Under the pieces are notes generated by a model, which was not told the DNA's origin, ran no database searches, and worked only from the letters and a program-made list of their open reading frames with translations. Position numbers and translations under genes: made by a program. 64,000 nt of DNA, from positions 62,001 through 126,000 of the forward strand of contig CP045203.1 of the NCBI GenBank assembly GCA_009363175.1. Direction: 5' to 3'. Positions 16,445 through 25,310 of the stretch are shown in pieces; within the stretch, counting starts at the first letter, position 1, and each line of letters opens with the position of its first letter. Origin of the DNA: Citrobacter telavivensis (GTDB lineage Bacteria; Pseudomonadota; Gammaproteobacteria; Enterobacterales; Enterobacteriaceae).

Positions 16445-19102
16445 ATGAAAAACCTTTTCCGCAAAAAATGGTTTTACAGACCACTCTGCACAATAACGAT
16501 GTTATGTCACCTTGGTGTTGTATCCTACGTGCCGTATGCCTTTTCAGCAACGACCCAGGAAAACGTTACATCTGCCACTAATTTCTATAAAACACTGCCG
16601 CAAGTTTCAGCTACGTCAAATGGTACGGTTCAGTATGGAAAAGGCCAGGCCGTTGATTTGAACTCTGCTTATCCAAATCAAGGTTCATCAACTTCACTGG
16701 ATAGCCTGAAAGGAACCTACGGAGATGACAGCAACACGCTAAAACTGGGCAATACAACCAACGCCAATCTGAAAACCGAAAATTCACTGCGCGGCGAAGC
16801 TTACCGAACGCTGGTGGGCTCAACGAAAACTACAGCAAACATTAAACCTGATGATTCCATCTTTGATGGCCATAAAGACTTCCTGGAGAATCAGGATAAG
16901 TACATGCAAGATCTTGGTGATTGTTCTATGACCAAGACCATGACGAATAAGGACACCGTCAACCATATCCCTGATTATCGCGAATGTACCCGTACCACAA
17001 GTGTCAGCGGCACATTCACCCTCTACCATCCTTACGTTGCCGGTATGCTCTCGCATTATAGTGGCGCGGCGAACATCGGTTCTTGCGGCACTAACTGCAT
17101 CGAACTCTGGCTCGGGACTGTCGGTGATAACTACTGGGACGGCAACTGCACAATATTTGAACAGGCAATGGCCGTCACTGTCTACAATCCCCAGGCAGTT
17201 ACCAGCGCCAAGATCATCAGGGCTAAATGGGATGATTACATGCAGATTTATGTCGGTGGTACAGATAGGGGTAGTTTGGTTTGGGCAGGGCCAAAAGGTT
17301 TAAACGTCTTCCCGCCAGAGACATCAGGAGCCTGTGAATTAAAAACAAGCTGGGATCAGTCGATTAATGTAGATGTAACAGCACAAATCCGAAATACCCC
17401 CCAAAATGGCGTTCTTAATTTCAAAAACCGTGTGTCAGTGACTGGCAGCGGCGAAGGTTATGCTCTCATTTATATTTACTTTGACCCAAACAAAATTATC
17501 TCGGATAACGCCTGGACTGTTGATAAACCTGAACAATTCGATACGTTGCTGAAGGCCATCAACGCCGGGTATTGCCAGAATTACACGGTAACCTGCCGCG
17601 AGACAGTCATTCCTGATGCAAATGGGTGCGCAACCATAAATGGCGCACGTATCTGCGAAAACCAGCTTGCTAAGCCGCCGATCGGAGGTCTCTCACCTTT
17701 CTGTAAGTCTGCAACGGTAGTTTCCAACTGCGGAACCGACGGTGGCGTTAACAATACTTGCAAGCAGTACGATGCAAACACTGCATGTAAATTCATTAAG
17801 TCCACTTGCATAACAGGTGCGGAGGGTGACAAAAATGGGTGCTGGCAGGCAACCGAGGTATGGGATTGCGGAACGGATGTCGTTGTACCCAATACCTCCT
17901 CCACCGATACCTATACTTGTCCTGGCGCTGTGCAATGCCTTAATGGGTCTTGCCTACAGCCTTCTGCTGAACCAAGCGGCGATTTCAACAAAGCAGTTGC
18001 AACTCTTCAGGCCGCAACTTACGCATTGAATGAAATGAAGTGTGGCGATGATACTGACGAAACCAACCGTTCCTGCACTCTTTTTAAAGGTGAGTCTGCA
18101 CAATGTAAATCGGCGATGGGGGGATGGGTGGATTGTTGTGATCAGCCCGTAGATGTCAGCTGGATTCAGTATTTGCAGTTGTCCTACTACACTCTAAAAA
18201 TTGCTGATGCTGTCTCTGTAAAAGCCGGTATGTTCGAACAGGGAAAAGGTATTTTTGACATGGGTTCCGAACTTATGACTAATGCCATCGATACAATAAC
18301 TCGACCAGCTATTTCCGCTTTCAACAGTCTGGTTGGGTCGGCAGGTACTGAAGCGGCTCAGCAAGCTACAGAAGCAGGTTTGTCCGGTTTGATGAATCAG
18401 GCTATAGGAGCGCTGACGAAACAAGTTGCTCAATGGACTCTTGATACCTTCGGCCCTGCTGCGACGAATCTGATATTTGAAAGTGCGGCCTCTGGCGGTG
18501 GCGCAGCCGTAACATCGTCTGGCCTGGCTACATCTGTTCAATTGTCGTCAACTATTGTTTCGGCAATATCCGTGGTTGGATATGCTTACATGGCGTACCA
18601 GATTGCTAATATACTGGTCAACATCATCTGGGCTTGTACTCCTGATGAATTTAAGCTTGCCGTTAAGAAAGAAACAAAATTGGCCGTGCATATATCCAGC
18701 TGGTGTGAAACAAAGTTTCTGGGTGTCTGTATCGAGAAACGGTCAAGTTATTGCACGTTTGATTCTCAGATTGGTCGCATCATTCAGGAACAAGGGAGAC
18801 CAATGTTAGGTATCGGCTGGGGGGATAAAAAGAACCCGGATTGTCGACCACTGACGTTAGAAGAATTTGGACGGATTGATTTTAACAAACTCGATTTGTC
18901 AGAGTGGATTGGTTCACTTTACGAGGCGAAACTTTTACCTAAAGCGTCGGAAATAAATCTGGATAAGATAACCGGTAAAGGAAACGTATTGAATATAGAT
19001 GGATCTCGCCAGAACTCCCTGGAGCGATTCCAGAGCGGTGTTGACAGTATCGATGTTGATGCGGCGAAATCTAGCACAGAGGCTGTTTTGAAAACTCAAT
19101 AG
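16445..19102 (+). CDS. traN: TraN-like outer-membrane mating pair protein
   Basis: The 885-residue protein has an N-terminal signal peptide ending near AFSAT (about residue 36) and is very rich in Cys, with dense pairs between residues 380 and 560, as in the TraN family, the outer-membrane adhesin that stabilises mating pairs. F TraN has about 600 residues; this one has the larger size of SXT/IncA/C TraN. C-terminal hydrophobic helices around 690-735 are unusual for a plain adhesin. AAAGGTGATCATAGA precedes the start, the same context as exo. It stands alone after a 200-base gap, with its own terminator. Confidence 0.88.
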   Translation: MKNLFRKKWFYRPLCTITMLCHLGVVSYVPYAFSATTQENVTSATNFYKTLPQVSATSNGTVQYGKGQAVDLNSAYPNQGSSTSLDSLKGTYGDDSNTLKLGNTTNANLKTENSLRGEAYRTLVGSTKTTANIKPDDSIFDGHKDFLENQDKYMQDLGDCSMTKTMTNKDTVNHIPDYRECTRTTSVSGTFTLYHPYVAGMLSHYSGAANIGSCGTNCIELWLGTVGDNYWDGNCTIFEQAMAVTVYNPQAVTSAKIIRAKWDDYMQIYVGGTDRGSLVWAGPKGLNVFPPETSGACELKTSWDQSINVDVTAQIRNTPQNGVLNFKNRVSVTGSGEGYALIYIYFDPNKIISDNAWTVDKPEQFDTLLKAINAGYCQNYTVTCRETVIPDANGCATINGARICENQLAKPPIGGLSPFCKSATVVSNCGTDGGVNNTCKQYDANTACKFIKSTCITGAEGDKNGCWQATEVWDCGTDVVVPNTSSTDTYTCPGAVQCLNGSCLQPSAEPSGDFNKAVATLQAATYALNEMKCGDDTDETNRSCTLFKGESAQCKSAMGGWVDCCDQPVDVSWIQYLQLSYYTLKIADAVSVKAGMFEQGKGIFDMGSELMTNAIDTITRPAISAFNSLVGSAGTEAAQQATEAGLSGLMNQAIGALTKQVAQWTLDTFGPAATNLIFESAASGGGAAVTSSGLATSVQLSSTIVSAISVVGYAYMAYQIANILVNIIWACTPDEFKLAVKKETKLAVHISSWCETKFLGVCIEKRSSYCTFDSQIGRIIQEQGRPMLGIGWGDKKNPDCRPLTLEEFGRIDFNKLDLSEWIGSLYEAKLLPKASEINLDKITGKGNVLNIDGSRQNSLERFQSGVDSIDVDAAKSSTEAVLKTQ

Positions 19103-19116
19103 CTTTGCAGGATAAG

Positions 19117-19149
19117 AAGCCCCGACTTTATGTCGGGGCTTTTTTTTTA
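19117..19149. terminator. Bidirectional terminator between traN and lipoprotein gene
   Basis: AAGCCCCGAC-TTTA-TGTCGGGGCTT with a T tract; it lies between convergent genes. Confidence 0.88.
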
Positions 19150-19917
19150 CTTTCTGAACAGGTATTGCTTACCGTCACTGAATACCATTGGTTCATGTTC
19201 AGGAGAGCCTGGTAAGAACAGAGCCCGCTGAGCACCCAGTTCTTTACTCATTTCTTTAACCAGACCTACGTTAGAGGCTCGTGTTGCATAGAGGTTGAAG
19301 CAGTCATTACCGATAATGAATGTCACCTGACCGCTGGTGCTGATAGGTGGTTTCGGCAACGTTGGAGCTATATCAGCATACGATACCCAATCACCGTTCG
19401 TCGCTTTCCGACGAACTGCATTTTCAACAGCACCGCCTTTCCCCTCACACATCCCACCAACTTTGTATCCATCCATCCGGGTTAGTGTTTTCCAGAAAAT
19501 CGCATTGACCTCACGCTCATTATCTTCCTGAGATTTACCGTTCCATGACGCGACACGCACCACGCCATCAACAATAGCAGTAGGCTGTTGGGCCGTTAAA
19601 ACAGACAGCACAGGGATGAAAGATGTGTGTGTCGCGAAGCCCGCAGCCACATCGGCCACTCCATTACCTCCCAGGTTGGTTACACCTTTTTCACCAGCCT
19701 TAACCGGGGTTTTGAGAGGGACAAGCTGCCCATTGGACGCGAAACCGTTATAGATAAGGTATTGATCGCCAGCATCGGTGATCTGACGTAAATCCATCGC
19801 TCGGGCAAATTTCAAAGCATCAGATGGATTGCTGTCAACCGGCATAGCTGGTGGTTGAGAAGCCGCGCAACCAACTAACATCAGCGATACCAAAGCAAGA
19901 CCAGAGATTTTCTTCAT
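19147..19917 (-). CDS. Lipoprotein of unknown function, 256 aa
   Basis: The N-terminus is a textbook lipoprotein signal: two Lys, a hydrophobic stretch and the lipobox LVGC, giving a lipidated Cys at residue 17. The residues after Cys (Ala-Ala) suggest outer-membrane sorting. The mature part has two more Cys. I do not recognise the family; a surface-exclusion or envelope role would fit the position among transfer genes. Its upstream region carries the CTTCGTCAC module, the only such module seen on the minus strand. Confidence 0.75.
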   Translation of the reverse strand: MKKISGLALVSLMLVGCAASQPPAMPVDSNPSDALKFARAMDLRQITDAGDQYLIYNGFASNGQLVPLKTPVKAGEKGVTNLGGNGVADVAAGFATHTSFIPVLSVLTAQQPTAIVDGVVRVASWNGKSQEDNEREVNAIFWKTLTRMDGYKVGGMCEGKGGAVENAVRRKATNGDWVSYADIAPTLPKPPISTSGQVTFIIGNDCFNLYATRASNVGLVKEMSKELGAQRALFLPGSPEHEPMVFSDGKQYLFRK

Positions 19918-19984
19918 TTTATTTTCCTTGGGACACCAGTAGGTTTGTTATTCAATACTAACCCGACTCATTCACGTGACGAAG
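19918..19984 (-). promoter_or_regulatory. CTTCGTCAC promoter module (lipoprotein gene)
   Basis: On the minus strand CTTCGTCACG (complement of 19975-19984) is followed after 17 bases by TATTGA, the class I spacing. It directly precedes the lipoprotein gene; AAGGAAA is the ribosome-binding site. Confidence 0.55.
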
Positions 19985-19995
19985 TATCCAGGCAA

Positions 19996-20026
19996 TAAAA
20001 AAGCCCGTTAAAACGGGCTTTTTTAT
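19996..20026 (-). terminator. Terminator of the parM-setC operon
   Basis: AAAAAGCCCGTT-AA-AACGGGCTTTTTT is symmetrical and lies just beyond the last gene of the minus-strand operon. Confidence 0.85.
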
Positions 20027-20044
20027 GAAATTTAACTTAGTCAC

Positions 20045-20575
20045 TTACGAGCTTTCATTTTCAGCTTCTGTATCAGAGCAGAACGGACAAATATGTTTTT
20101 TCCGTGGACGGTCACAACTCTGCGGTGAAATAAATGAAAGATCGCAACGGTAACACCTTACCATACGTATTTCTTCAGCTCGAAAATCACGAGCAAGAGT
20201 CCAGGCCTCGTTGGCATCAATCATCATTTTCGAGGCTTCTTCCGGGCGGAATTTAAGGTTTAGTTCCCGGTAGATTTCGAACGCACTCACCACATCAACG
20301 ATGTTGTCACTGTTGTTTGGGTCTTTCGAACGACGCAGATAGATGCTCATAAAATTGGTTGCCTCAACCTTTTTATGTGTCGTATTGAGCAGCGTCTCTG
20401 AATGTTTAAGTCGTCCGATTGATACATCACTCAGATGGAACTCTTTTCGCAAAAAATCAATAACACGGTCACTTGCATTAAGCGAATGCACAATGATCTT
20501 TCTACGAAATCCTAATTTTACCATTTTCTGTGTTAAAGCAAATTTATCTTCATCCCGGACAAGAGCAGCCTTCAT
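20045..20575 (-). CDS. FlhC-type transcriptional activator (SetC/AcaC-like)
   Basis: This 176-residue protein has the size and layout of FlhC and of the SetC/AcaC activators of SXT and IncA/C elements: an N-terminal helical part and a C-terminal zinc site made of CYRC (about residues 143-146) and CPFC (about 164-167). FlhC-like proteins bind DNA as a complex with an FlhD-like partner; here that is the gene just upstream. The probable role is master activation of transfer genes. The start at 20575 is placed after GGAG, 2 bases after the partner's stop. Confidence 0.78.
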   Translation of the reverse strand: MKAALVRDEDKFALTQKMVKLGFRRKIIVHSLNASDRVIDFLRKEFHLSDVSIGRLKHSETLLNTTHKKVEATNFMSIYLRRSKDPNNSDNIVDVVSAFEIYRELNLKFRPEEASKMMIDANEAWTLARDFRAEEIRMVRCYRCDLSFISPQSCDRPRKKHICPFCSDTEAENESS

Positions 20576-20577
20576 AA

Positions 20578-21108
20578 TCAATTACTCCAATGAGAATAGC
20601 GCGACTGTAAGTAACCTGTTAATTCTAAGGTTGGGTTGGGGGCTCCAATAACTGTACTGAAGTCACAATCTACTAAATCGGCAAATGGACGAATAGGTTT
20701 AAAATATATTTTGCCGGTTATGATTGCATCGATTGTTTGTGCATCATCCATACGTTCGACAAGCTGTACGGTTTTTTCATTATCAAACCAGTAGAACGTT
20801 TGGGCAACAGTCCCCGTATTAATGAAAACACGAACACTGAATACCAGCAGGGCAAGCCGTAGGATGTATGAGTCATGACGAACGAATTTTTCTACCTCAG
20901 TAGATATCTTGCGCTCGGGATCATGACAGATATTAAAGATGGGCAAGTCATACTTCTCCATCGATAAAGCGAGCTTGGCCTGATTAGATTTCTCTATCAA
21001 AAATTCCCGGTCTCCTTCTGCTAACTCAAAAGGGCTTTTATACAACGATTGCGCACGGGTAATAATTGAGATGGCAGTCTGTAGAAAATACAAATTTTGA
21101 TTAATCAT
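20578..21108 (-). CDS. FlhD/SetD/AcaD-like partner of the transfer activator
   Basis: A 176-residue helical protein directly upstream of the FlhC-type gene. Its own sequence is less telling; assignment rests on the pair, on size, and on the SXT/IncA/C arrangement in which setD/acaD precedes setC/acaC. The start ATGATTAA overlaps the stop of the transglycosylase gene, so translation is coupled. A methionine at 21198 would overlap that gene by 98 bases and is unlikely. Confidence 0.68.
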   Translation of the reverse strand: MINQNLYFLQTAISIITRAQSLYKSPFELAEGDREFLIEKSNQAKLALSMEKYDLPIFNICHDPERKISTEVEKFVRHDSYILRLALLVFSVRVFINTGTVAQTFYWFDNEKTVQLVERMDDAQTIDAIITGKIYFKPIRPFADLVDCDFSTVIGAPNPTLELTGYLQSRYSHWSN

Positions 21109-21661
21109 TTTCGATAAGCCTCTTCCATACGCGTAATACGCGCTGACCATATTCACGAGCCTTGCCTTCCAACTTAGGGTTTTGAGTGTTGTATCCACCT
21201 ATCGCCAGTTCTATATCGCCAGGGTTAGCTTTGATGGCTGCACACAAAGTCTTTGCCCCGATTCGGATGTTTGTATCGACATCCAGGAGTTCTTCAGGAT
21301 GGTTAACATACTGTCCGTTCCAACGAAAATTAATTTGAACGATTCCAATATCTGTTACCGGAGTGGCTGAGAGATAGCGGGCTAGCGCTCTCTTTGCATC
21401 TTCATAACTTGTCGGGTAATACGACCCATAAACATAGTTGTTCAATGCCCAGGGGCTGGGAACAACATACCCCTTGGTTCCTGCATTATTTTTACTCTCG
21501 GTGAGTGCCACCGCGTAGAGAAGGTACGGATCGAGGCCACACTCTTTCTGGGAATGCTTTTCCCAAGAAGTGCCACGAAGATCTACAAGCCTGGCGTTCG
21601 TACTCGTGCAGTAAGCAGCACATAGTAAAGCGAGCACCAAACTCTTCGTTGCTATCTGCAT
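21101..21661 (-). CDS. slt: Lytic transglycosylase
   Basis: The 186-residue protein has a signal peptide (cleavage near TNA, about residue 23) and an SLT-type lysozyme fold: the catalytic Glu is in YAVALTESKNN (about 46-56), then DIGIVQINFRWN (about 103-114) and a late GGYNTQNP (about 155). Such enzymes cut peptidoglycan to let the transfer channel through the wall. Its place in one operon with ParMR and the activator pair is notable. The start at 21661 is chosen at MQIATK. Confidence 0.87.
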   Translation of the reverse strand: MQIATKSLVLALLCAAYCTSTNARLVDLRGTSWEKHSQKECGLDPYLLYAVALTESKNNAGTKGYVVPSPWALNNYVYGSYYPTSYEDAKRALARYLSATPVTDIGIVQINFRWNGQYVNHPEELLDVDTNIRIGAKTLCAAIKANPGDIELAIGGYNTQNPKLEGKAREYGQRVLRVWKRLIEND

Positions 21662-21690
21662 TTCCCCTCCCCACAAACCCTACAACGGCA

Positions 21691-22221
21691 TCAACTTATG
21701 CGAACACGCCTTGGTGTAACCTTTTCATTAACGCCGCTATCTTGATTGTCGCCTGTCTCCCCAACGCCCGATTTATCTCCAGGATTGGGATCCGGTATTT
21801 TTCCAGCAATCTCAGGCTTACTGGTAAGGTTCGCCGTCGATAACTGGTCATCTTTAACTTCGAACTCTTGAATATCACTGCCCACACAAAATGGCGGGCC
21901 TGTATTGACTATATCGTTGCTAACCACGTGACGAAATTTTGGTTCAGTGTCCTCATTTACTTTGGGTAAGTGGCCGTCTCTCTGACTAGTCATCAGACCA
22001 GTCTCATTTTCTGTATTCGGCCCACGGACTGATTTCTTCTGTTCTGATTTACGTTTTTTTGAAGTCTCACGGACGATACCGGGTATAAAACTGTCACCTG
22101 CTAGCAATGCTCGGTTTGCCAGCGCCAATAGTGAACTGCTGCGCTGGCCAGACTGTTTTGATTCCAGATAATTAATCAGCTCTGGAAACAGTATTGGATT
22201 AATCGTCACTCGAACTTGCAT
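21691..22221 (-). CDS. parR: ParR/StbB-like partition adaptor
   Basis: A 176-residue protein immediately downstream of parM. The first 50 residues (VRVTINPILFPELINYL and following) look like the ribbon-helix-helix domain of ParR/StbB proteins, which bind the centromere and the end of the ParM filament. The remaining 110 residues are a long, polar, disordered tail, longer than usual. GGGGGT stands before the start at 22221. Confidence 0.7.
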   Translation of the reverse strand: MQVRVTINPILFPELINYLESKQSGQRSSSLLALANRALLAGDSFIPGIVRETSKKRKSEQKKSVRGPNTENETGLMTSQRDGHLPKVNEDTEPKFRHVVSNDIVNTGPPFCVGSDIQEFEVKDDQLSTANLTSKPEIAGKIPDPNPGDKSGVGETGDNQDSGVNEKVTPRRVRIS

Positions 22222-22235
22222 GAAACCCCCTTTGC

Positions 22236-23258
22236 TCAATCATCGCCGTAAAGCATCAAGTCAACGCCATAGTTCCAGAAACCAATGGCATTACTGGCAA
22301 CAGGCAACGGGCTCGATACGATCCTGGCTCGGGGGAATTCTTCTCGTATGGTCTGTTCGTAGAACCTTGTCCCACCACCGGCAGCTGCAATGATATGGAC
22401 TGGCCCGAGAACCCTTGTCGATTTTCGCAACTCTTTGACTACATCACTGGCGATGGAGGGAATAGCTTCTTCAAGCAGAGGACGTAGGGAAATGTGGCGG
22501 AACCCATTAAAGAAAGACTGCTCATTGTTACGGAGAGCGATTTCAATAATTTCTGGTAGATCATCAATTCGCTCTTCCGGGTTATCGGCATTAAGGCGGT
22601 TCACAATGCTTTCGATAATTGCACTGGTTGCTTTTAATGATGAACCTGAAGAGCCTGATACCCTGCTTCCGCTCTTAAAGGCGATGTAGTCCATCGAGAA
22701 GAAGCCAGGGTCAACCACGAGAATGGTCGACTTCTCTAATTCTTCCTGACTGATAAGGCCCGGTCTGTTAACGATGTCATTGATGACACCAACGCCCTGC
22801 TGAAGAACGAGGCATTTTTTAACAGTCACTGTTTTTCCTGGCGCAATAGTAAACGTACCGGTGAGCCTCGCAGTCAGTTTCGCGCGTTCACTTTCATTAG
22901 CAAGACGGACAGGTAAACCAGTTACTACCAGGTCGATTTCATTGCCTGCTTTAGCAGTGATTTTATCCAGTGAGGCCAGATATAGTGCCAGGTACATTTC
23001 TGTCATGTGGTAACGGTCATGCAGCTCACGCGCATCGGGGCGTTCGGTAAAAGCCCGCCATTCTTTACCTCCTGGGTACACCAACACTTCATGTTCGCAG
23101 CTACGCTTTACCAGCCGCACATCATCTACTGGCTCATTCGTAGCGTAGGCCGGATAAATACTGACTGTGGGTTTGTCATCCGCTGAATCCCCTACAGCAA
23201 TTTTTACATTGCTGTATCCAATATCAATTCCGCAGACAACCAATTTGTCATTGCTCAT
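22236..23258 (-). CDS. parM: ParM/StbA-like actin-type partition ATPase
   Basis: The 340-residue protein has the actin-fold signatures of ParM/StbA: phosphate-1 GIDIGYSNVKIAVGD (about residues 10-24), phosphate-2 VVDPGFFSMDYIAF (about 167-180) and adenosine motif AAAGGGTRFY (about 290-299). It forms filaments that push plasmid copies apart with ParR. It is the first gene of the minus-strand operon parM-parR-slt-setD-like-setC-like. The promoter must lie in 23259-23480, where TTAAC-C-GTTAA (23373-23383) and the box at 23436 are seen. Confidence 0.88.
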   Translation of the reverse strand: MSNDKLVVCGIDIGYSNVKIAVGDSADDKPTVSIYPAYATNEPVDDVRLVKRSCEHEVLVYPGGKEWRAFTERPDARELHDRYHMTEMYLALYLASLDKITAKAGNEIDLVVTGLPVRLANESERAKLTARLTGTFTIAPGKTVTVKKCLVLQQGVGVINDIVNRPGLISQEELEKSTILVVDPGFFSMDYIAFKSGSRVSGSSGSSLKATSAIIESIVNRLNADNPEERIDDLPEIIEIALRNNEQSFFNGFRHISLRPLLEEAIPSIASDVVKELRKSTRVLGPVHIIAAAGGGTRFYEQTIREEFPRARIVSSPLPVASNAIGFWNYGVDLMLYGDD

Positions 23259-23435
23259 TCGTTAACCCTGCAAGTTAAAAATGAATTACTGCCACTCCGA
23301 TAACATTTGAGCGCCAAAAAGGGGTTCGCACTAACGTAAAGAAAGGTGGCCTCCCTCTGTCAACGTCGGGAATTAACCGTTAACAAGTTGTAACATGGTA
23401 TTCAAACGATCATCGATTACCATTTTTTTTATCGG

Positions 23436-23455
23436 CAAAACGTCCCCATTTTTGA
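23436..23455. promoter_or_regulatory. Putative activator box between parM and mobI
   Basis: CAAAACGTCCCCATTTTTGA matches 18 of 20 positions of the box before the traF operon, in the same orientation. It could serve the minus-strand parM operon (autoregulation of the activator), the plus-strand region toward mobI, or both. Confidence 0.5.
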
Positions 23456-23912
23456 CATTAATAATGGCTAGATACGGACGTTTAAAATGTCAGATATGTA
23501 CATAAATGCTGCATGAAACTGGACGTCATATATGGCTAAATCCGGCCCTAAAAACCTTAACCCCTAACCTAAATCAGACTGAGGAAATTAGGTGGTAATG
23601 TATGAGGGCAACACATTTAGATTGGCTTTCCGCCTGGGGATTTCGCGGAGTATATATACTAAAAACACATGCTTCGGTGAGGTGAATTAAGGTATGTTGT
23701 GGCGATTACTCAAGGGTACACTTCGTGAAAATTTTACTTAAGCACAAGTTATAATTTCACTTAAATATGCATATCTCCCCTTCACTTCCCCCCCAAAAAA
23801 ACTCTCTCAAACTAGTATATATACCTACAAAATGTGACATAAATCACTATGAAGTTACTGTGATTTAGGATTGATCCTGAAGACGGAGGGAGGTGATGGA
23901 AGTTTCAGCTGC

Positions 23913-24394
23913 GTTTGCCATTGTATTCTCCAGAAAGGTAACAAAAAGTGGAAAAGCCAGAAACATAAGTTTCTGCCATATCATATAGCGACTCTACATA
24001 ATCGTTTACTAAGAGGTTTGTGCAGCGGTGGGCGTCATCCCGTTAATCGCCTCTACATTAGGGGAAGTAAGTTTCCATTATATTCCCCAGAAACCTATTA
24101 AAAATCAGAAATGCCCAGAAACGTAGTTTTCTGCCATATCATATAGAGATTGGCAAACTGCTTGATTAAAATAAAATGGCTTGATAAAAGTACCCGTACA
24201 GATAGATATTAATAGCTCAATCACCAGATTGCCATTGTATTCTCCAGAAACATGCAAAAAATGAGAACACCCAGAAAGATACTTAACTGGAGAATCAATC
24301 TTTCCTGTTTTGGAACTGAAAACTAAAAATCGAACCTGAAAAGGAGTTTTCTCTTTCTCCAGAAACATAGAGTTCTGGCGTAATAATAGAGATT
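23913..24394. repeat. Degenerate repeat, about 157-bp period, with CAGAAAC hairpins
   Basis: CCATTGTATTCTCCAGAAA-like blocks start near 23913, 24071 and 24228 (spacings 158 and 157). Each is followed about 43 bases later by a block containing CCAGAAAC, a hairpin with TTTCTG, and CATATCATATAG (23956-23988, 24113-24146; weaker at 24267). A shortened fourth hairpin block lies at 24357-24394. Confidence 0.75.
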
Positions 24395-24441
24395 CTCTTT
24401 TTTGGGGTTAAGTCCTAATCAAAAAACATCGAGGTGGTTTT

Positions 24442-24873
24442 ATGCAACTCGTCGGGTACATCAATGATCTGGAAAAGGCTCGTGATGCGGTTGATTCAGC
24501 CGCAGAACTTCTGTTTAACGAGGCCAATAGTCTTCGGGAGGAATACTGGGACAAAGCTATTGCTGATGACGAGAAGGCACGGTACAGCTTTAACGTAACC
24601 AGGCAAGGAACAACTATCAGGATCCGCTGGGCCAGATTGACACCTTTGCGCAAAGCTGGTGGAGGCATTGATCGTGTCGTTCCCAAATACCTACCTCTCA
24701 ACAAAGGCGAATCATATCCACCAGCGAAATTTAAGGATGCAAGCCAGCGAGAACTTGCGCTTATCGAACTGTATGAAGGTCAGCTTATTTGGTTGCGTGA
24801 TGAGTTACGAAAAAACCGTGCAATTCGGCAGGCACTTTCACTTCGAATAACTCACCTAAGAAAACAGCTTTAG
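24442..24873 (+). CDS. mobI: MobI-like relaxosome protein
   Basis: The 143-residue protein looks like the MobI auxiliary mobilisation proteins of SXT and IncA/C elements: an N-terminal coiled-coil-like helix with SLREEYWDKA (about 30-39), a beta-rich centre with GTTIRIRWARL (about 56-66), then PPAKFKDASQRELALIELYEGQ (about 94-115) and a basic helical C-terminus. MobI is needed for transfer initiation at the adjacent oriT. The resemblance is from memory of the family pattern. CGAGGTGG sets the start. A terminator follows. Confidence 0.62.
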   Translation: MQLVGYINDLEKARDAVDSAAELLFNEANSLREEYWDKAIADDEKARYSFNVTRQGTTIRIRWARLTPLRKAGGGIDRVVPKYLPLNKGESYPPAKFKDASQRELALIELYEGQLIWLRDELRKNRAIRQALSLRITHLRKQL

Positions 24874-24912
24874 AAATACAAACCGCTCTGGAGTAAACAT
24901 AACGGATATACA

Positions 24913-24942
24913 TGAATACCAGGCGATGACCTGGTATTTTTG
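24913..24942 (+). terminator. Terminator after mobI-like gene
   Basis: AATACCAGG-CGATGA-CCTGGTATT followed by T. Confidence 0.88.
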
Positions 24943-24985
24943 TTAGTGAGCCTTCAGGCGATCTGTTAGTGAGCCTTCAGGCGAT
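24941..24985. repeat. 22-bp tandem duplication (period 23)
   Basis: The unit TGTTAGTGAGCCTTCAGG... occurs at 24941-24962 and again at 24964-24985, directly after the terminator. Confidence 0.85.
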
Positions 24986-25185
24986 AGCGGACTTATCGCG
25001 GCGGAAATGAATCAGGATGATCGCAATATGATCGCGAGTGTTTTCGCCCGGGTATGATCGGGTGGGAATGCAGCGGACTATTTCGCGGGCGCGAATATGG
25101 AAGGTAAACAAAGCGGAAGCGATAGCGTCGGTTTTCTCTATTTTTACATCGGGAGGTTGAGCATGGTAATAATCAAACCGCACGA

Positions 25186-25310
25186 TGTCGGAGGAAAGAT
25201 GAATTTCCTCCGGGGGTTTTTATGGGCAACCGGAGGTTGCCCTGGTTTTAATCGCCGGGGAAAACCAAAAGTGAATAACCAACATGGTTTTCCTCCGGGG
25301 GTTTTTGTCG
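25186..25310 (+). terminator. Three successive hairpins, two ending in CTCCGGGGGTTTTT
   Basis: GGAGGAAA...TTTCCTCC, then GGCAACC-GGA-GGTTGCC, then GGGGAAAACC...GGTTTTCCTCC. The first and third end in the identical TTTCCTCCGGGGGTTTTT-like sequence, so one may be a copy of the other. Confidence 0.6.

Larger units (their letters stand above)
23259..24441. other. 1.18-kb non-coding region, oriT/centromere candidate
   Basis: No credible gene is present. It holds the activator box, two copies of GTATATATAC (23650-23659 and 23815-23824), a pyrimidine/purine-skewed stretch near 23775-23805, and a 157-bp degenerate repeat. Placement between parM and a mobI-like gene suggests that it contains the ParR centromere and oriT; in SXT and IncA/C elements oriT lies next to mobI. 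Confidence 0.5.

Noticed and set aside
23871..24368. Frames of 76-87 codons inside the 157-bp repeat region
   Set aside because: They are repeat-derived, lack ribosome-binding sites and show no protein-like pattern.
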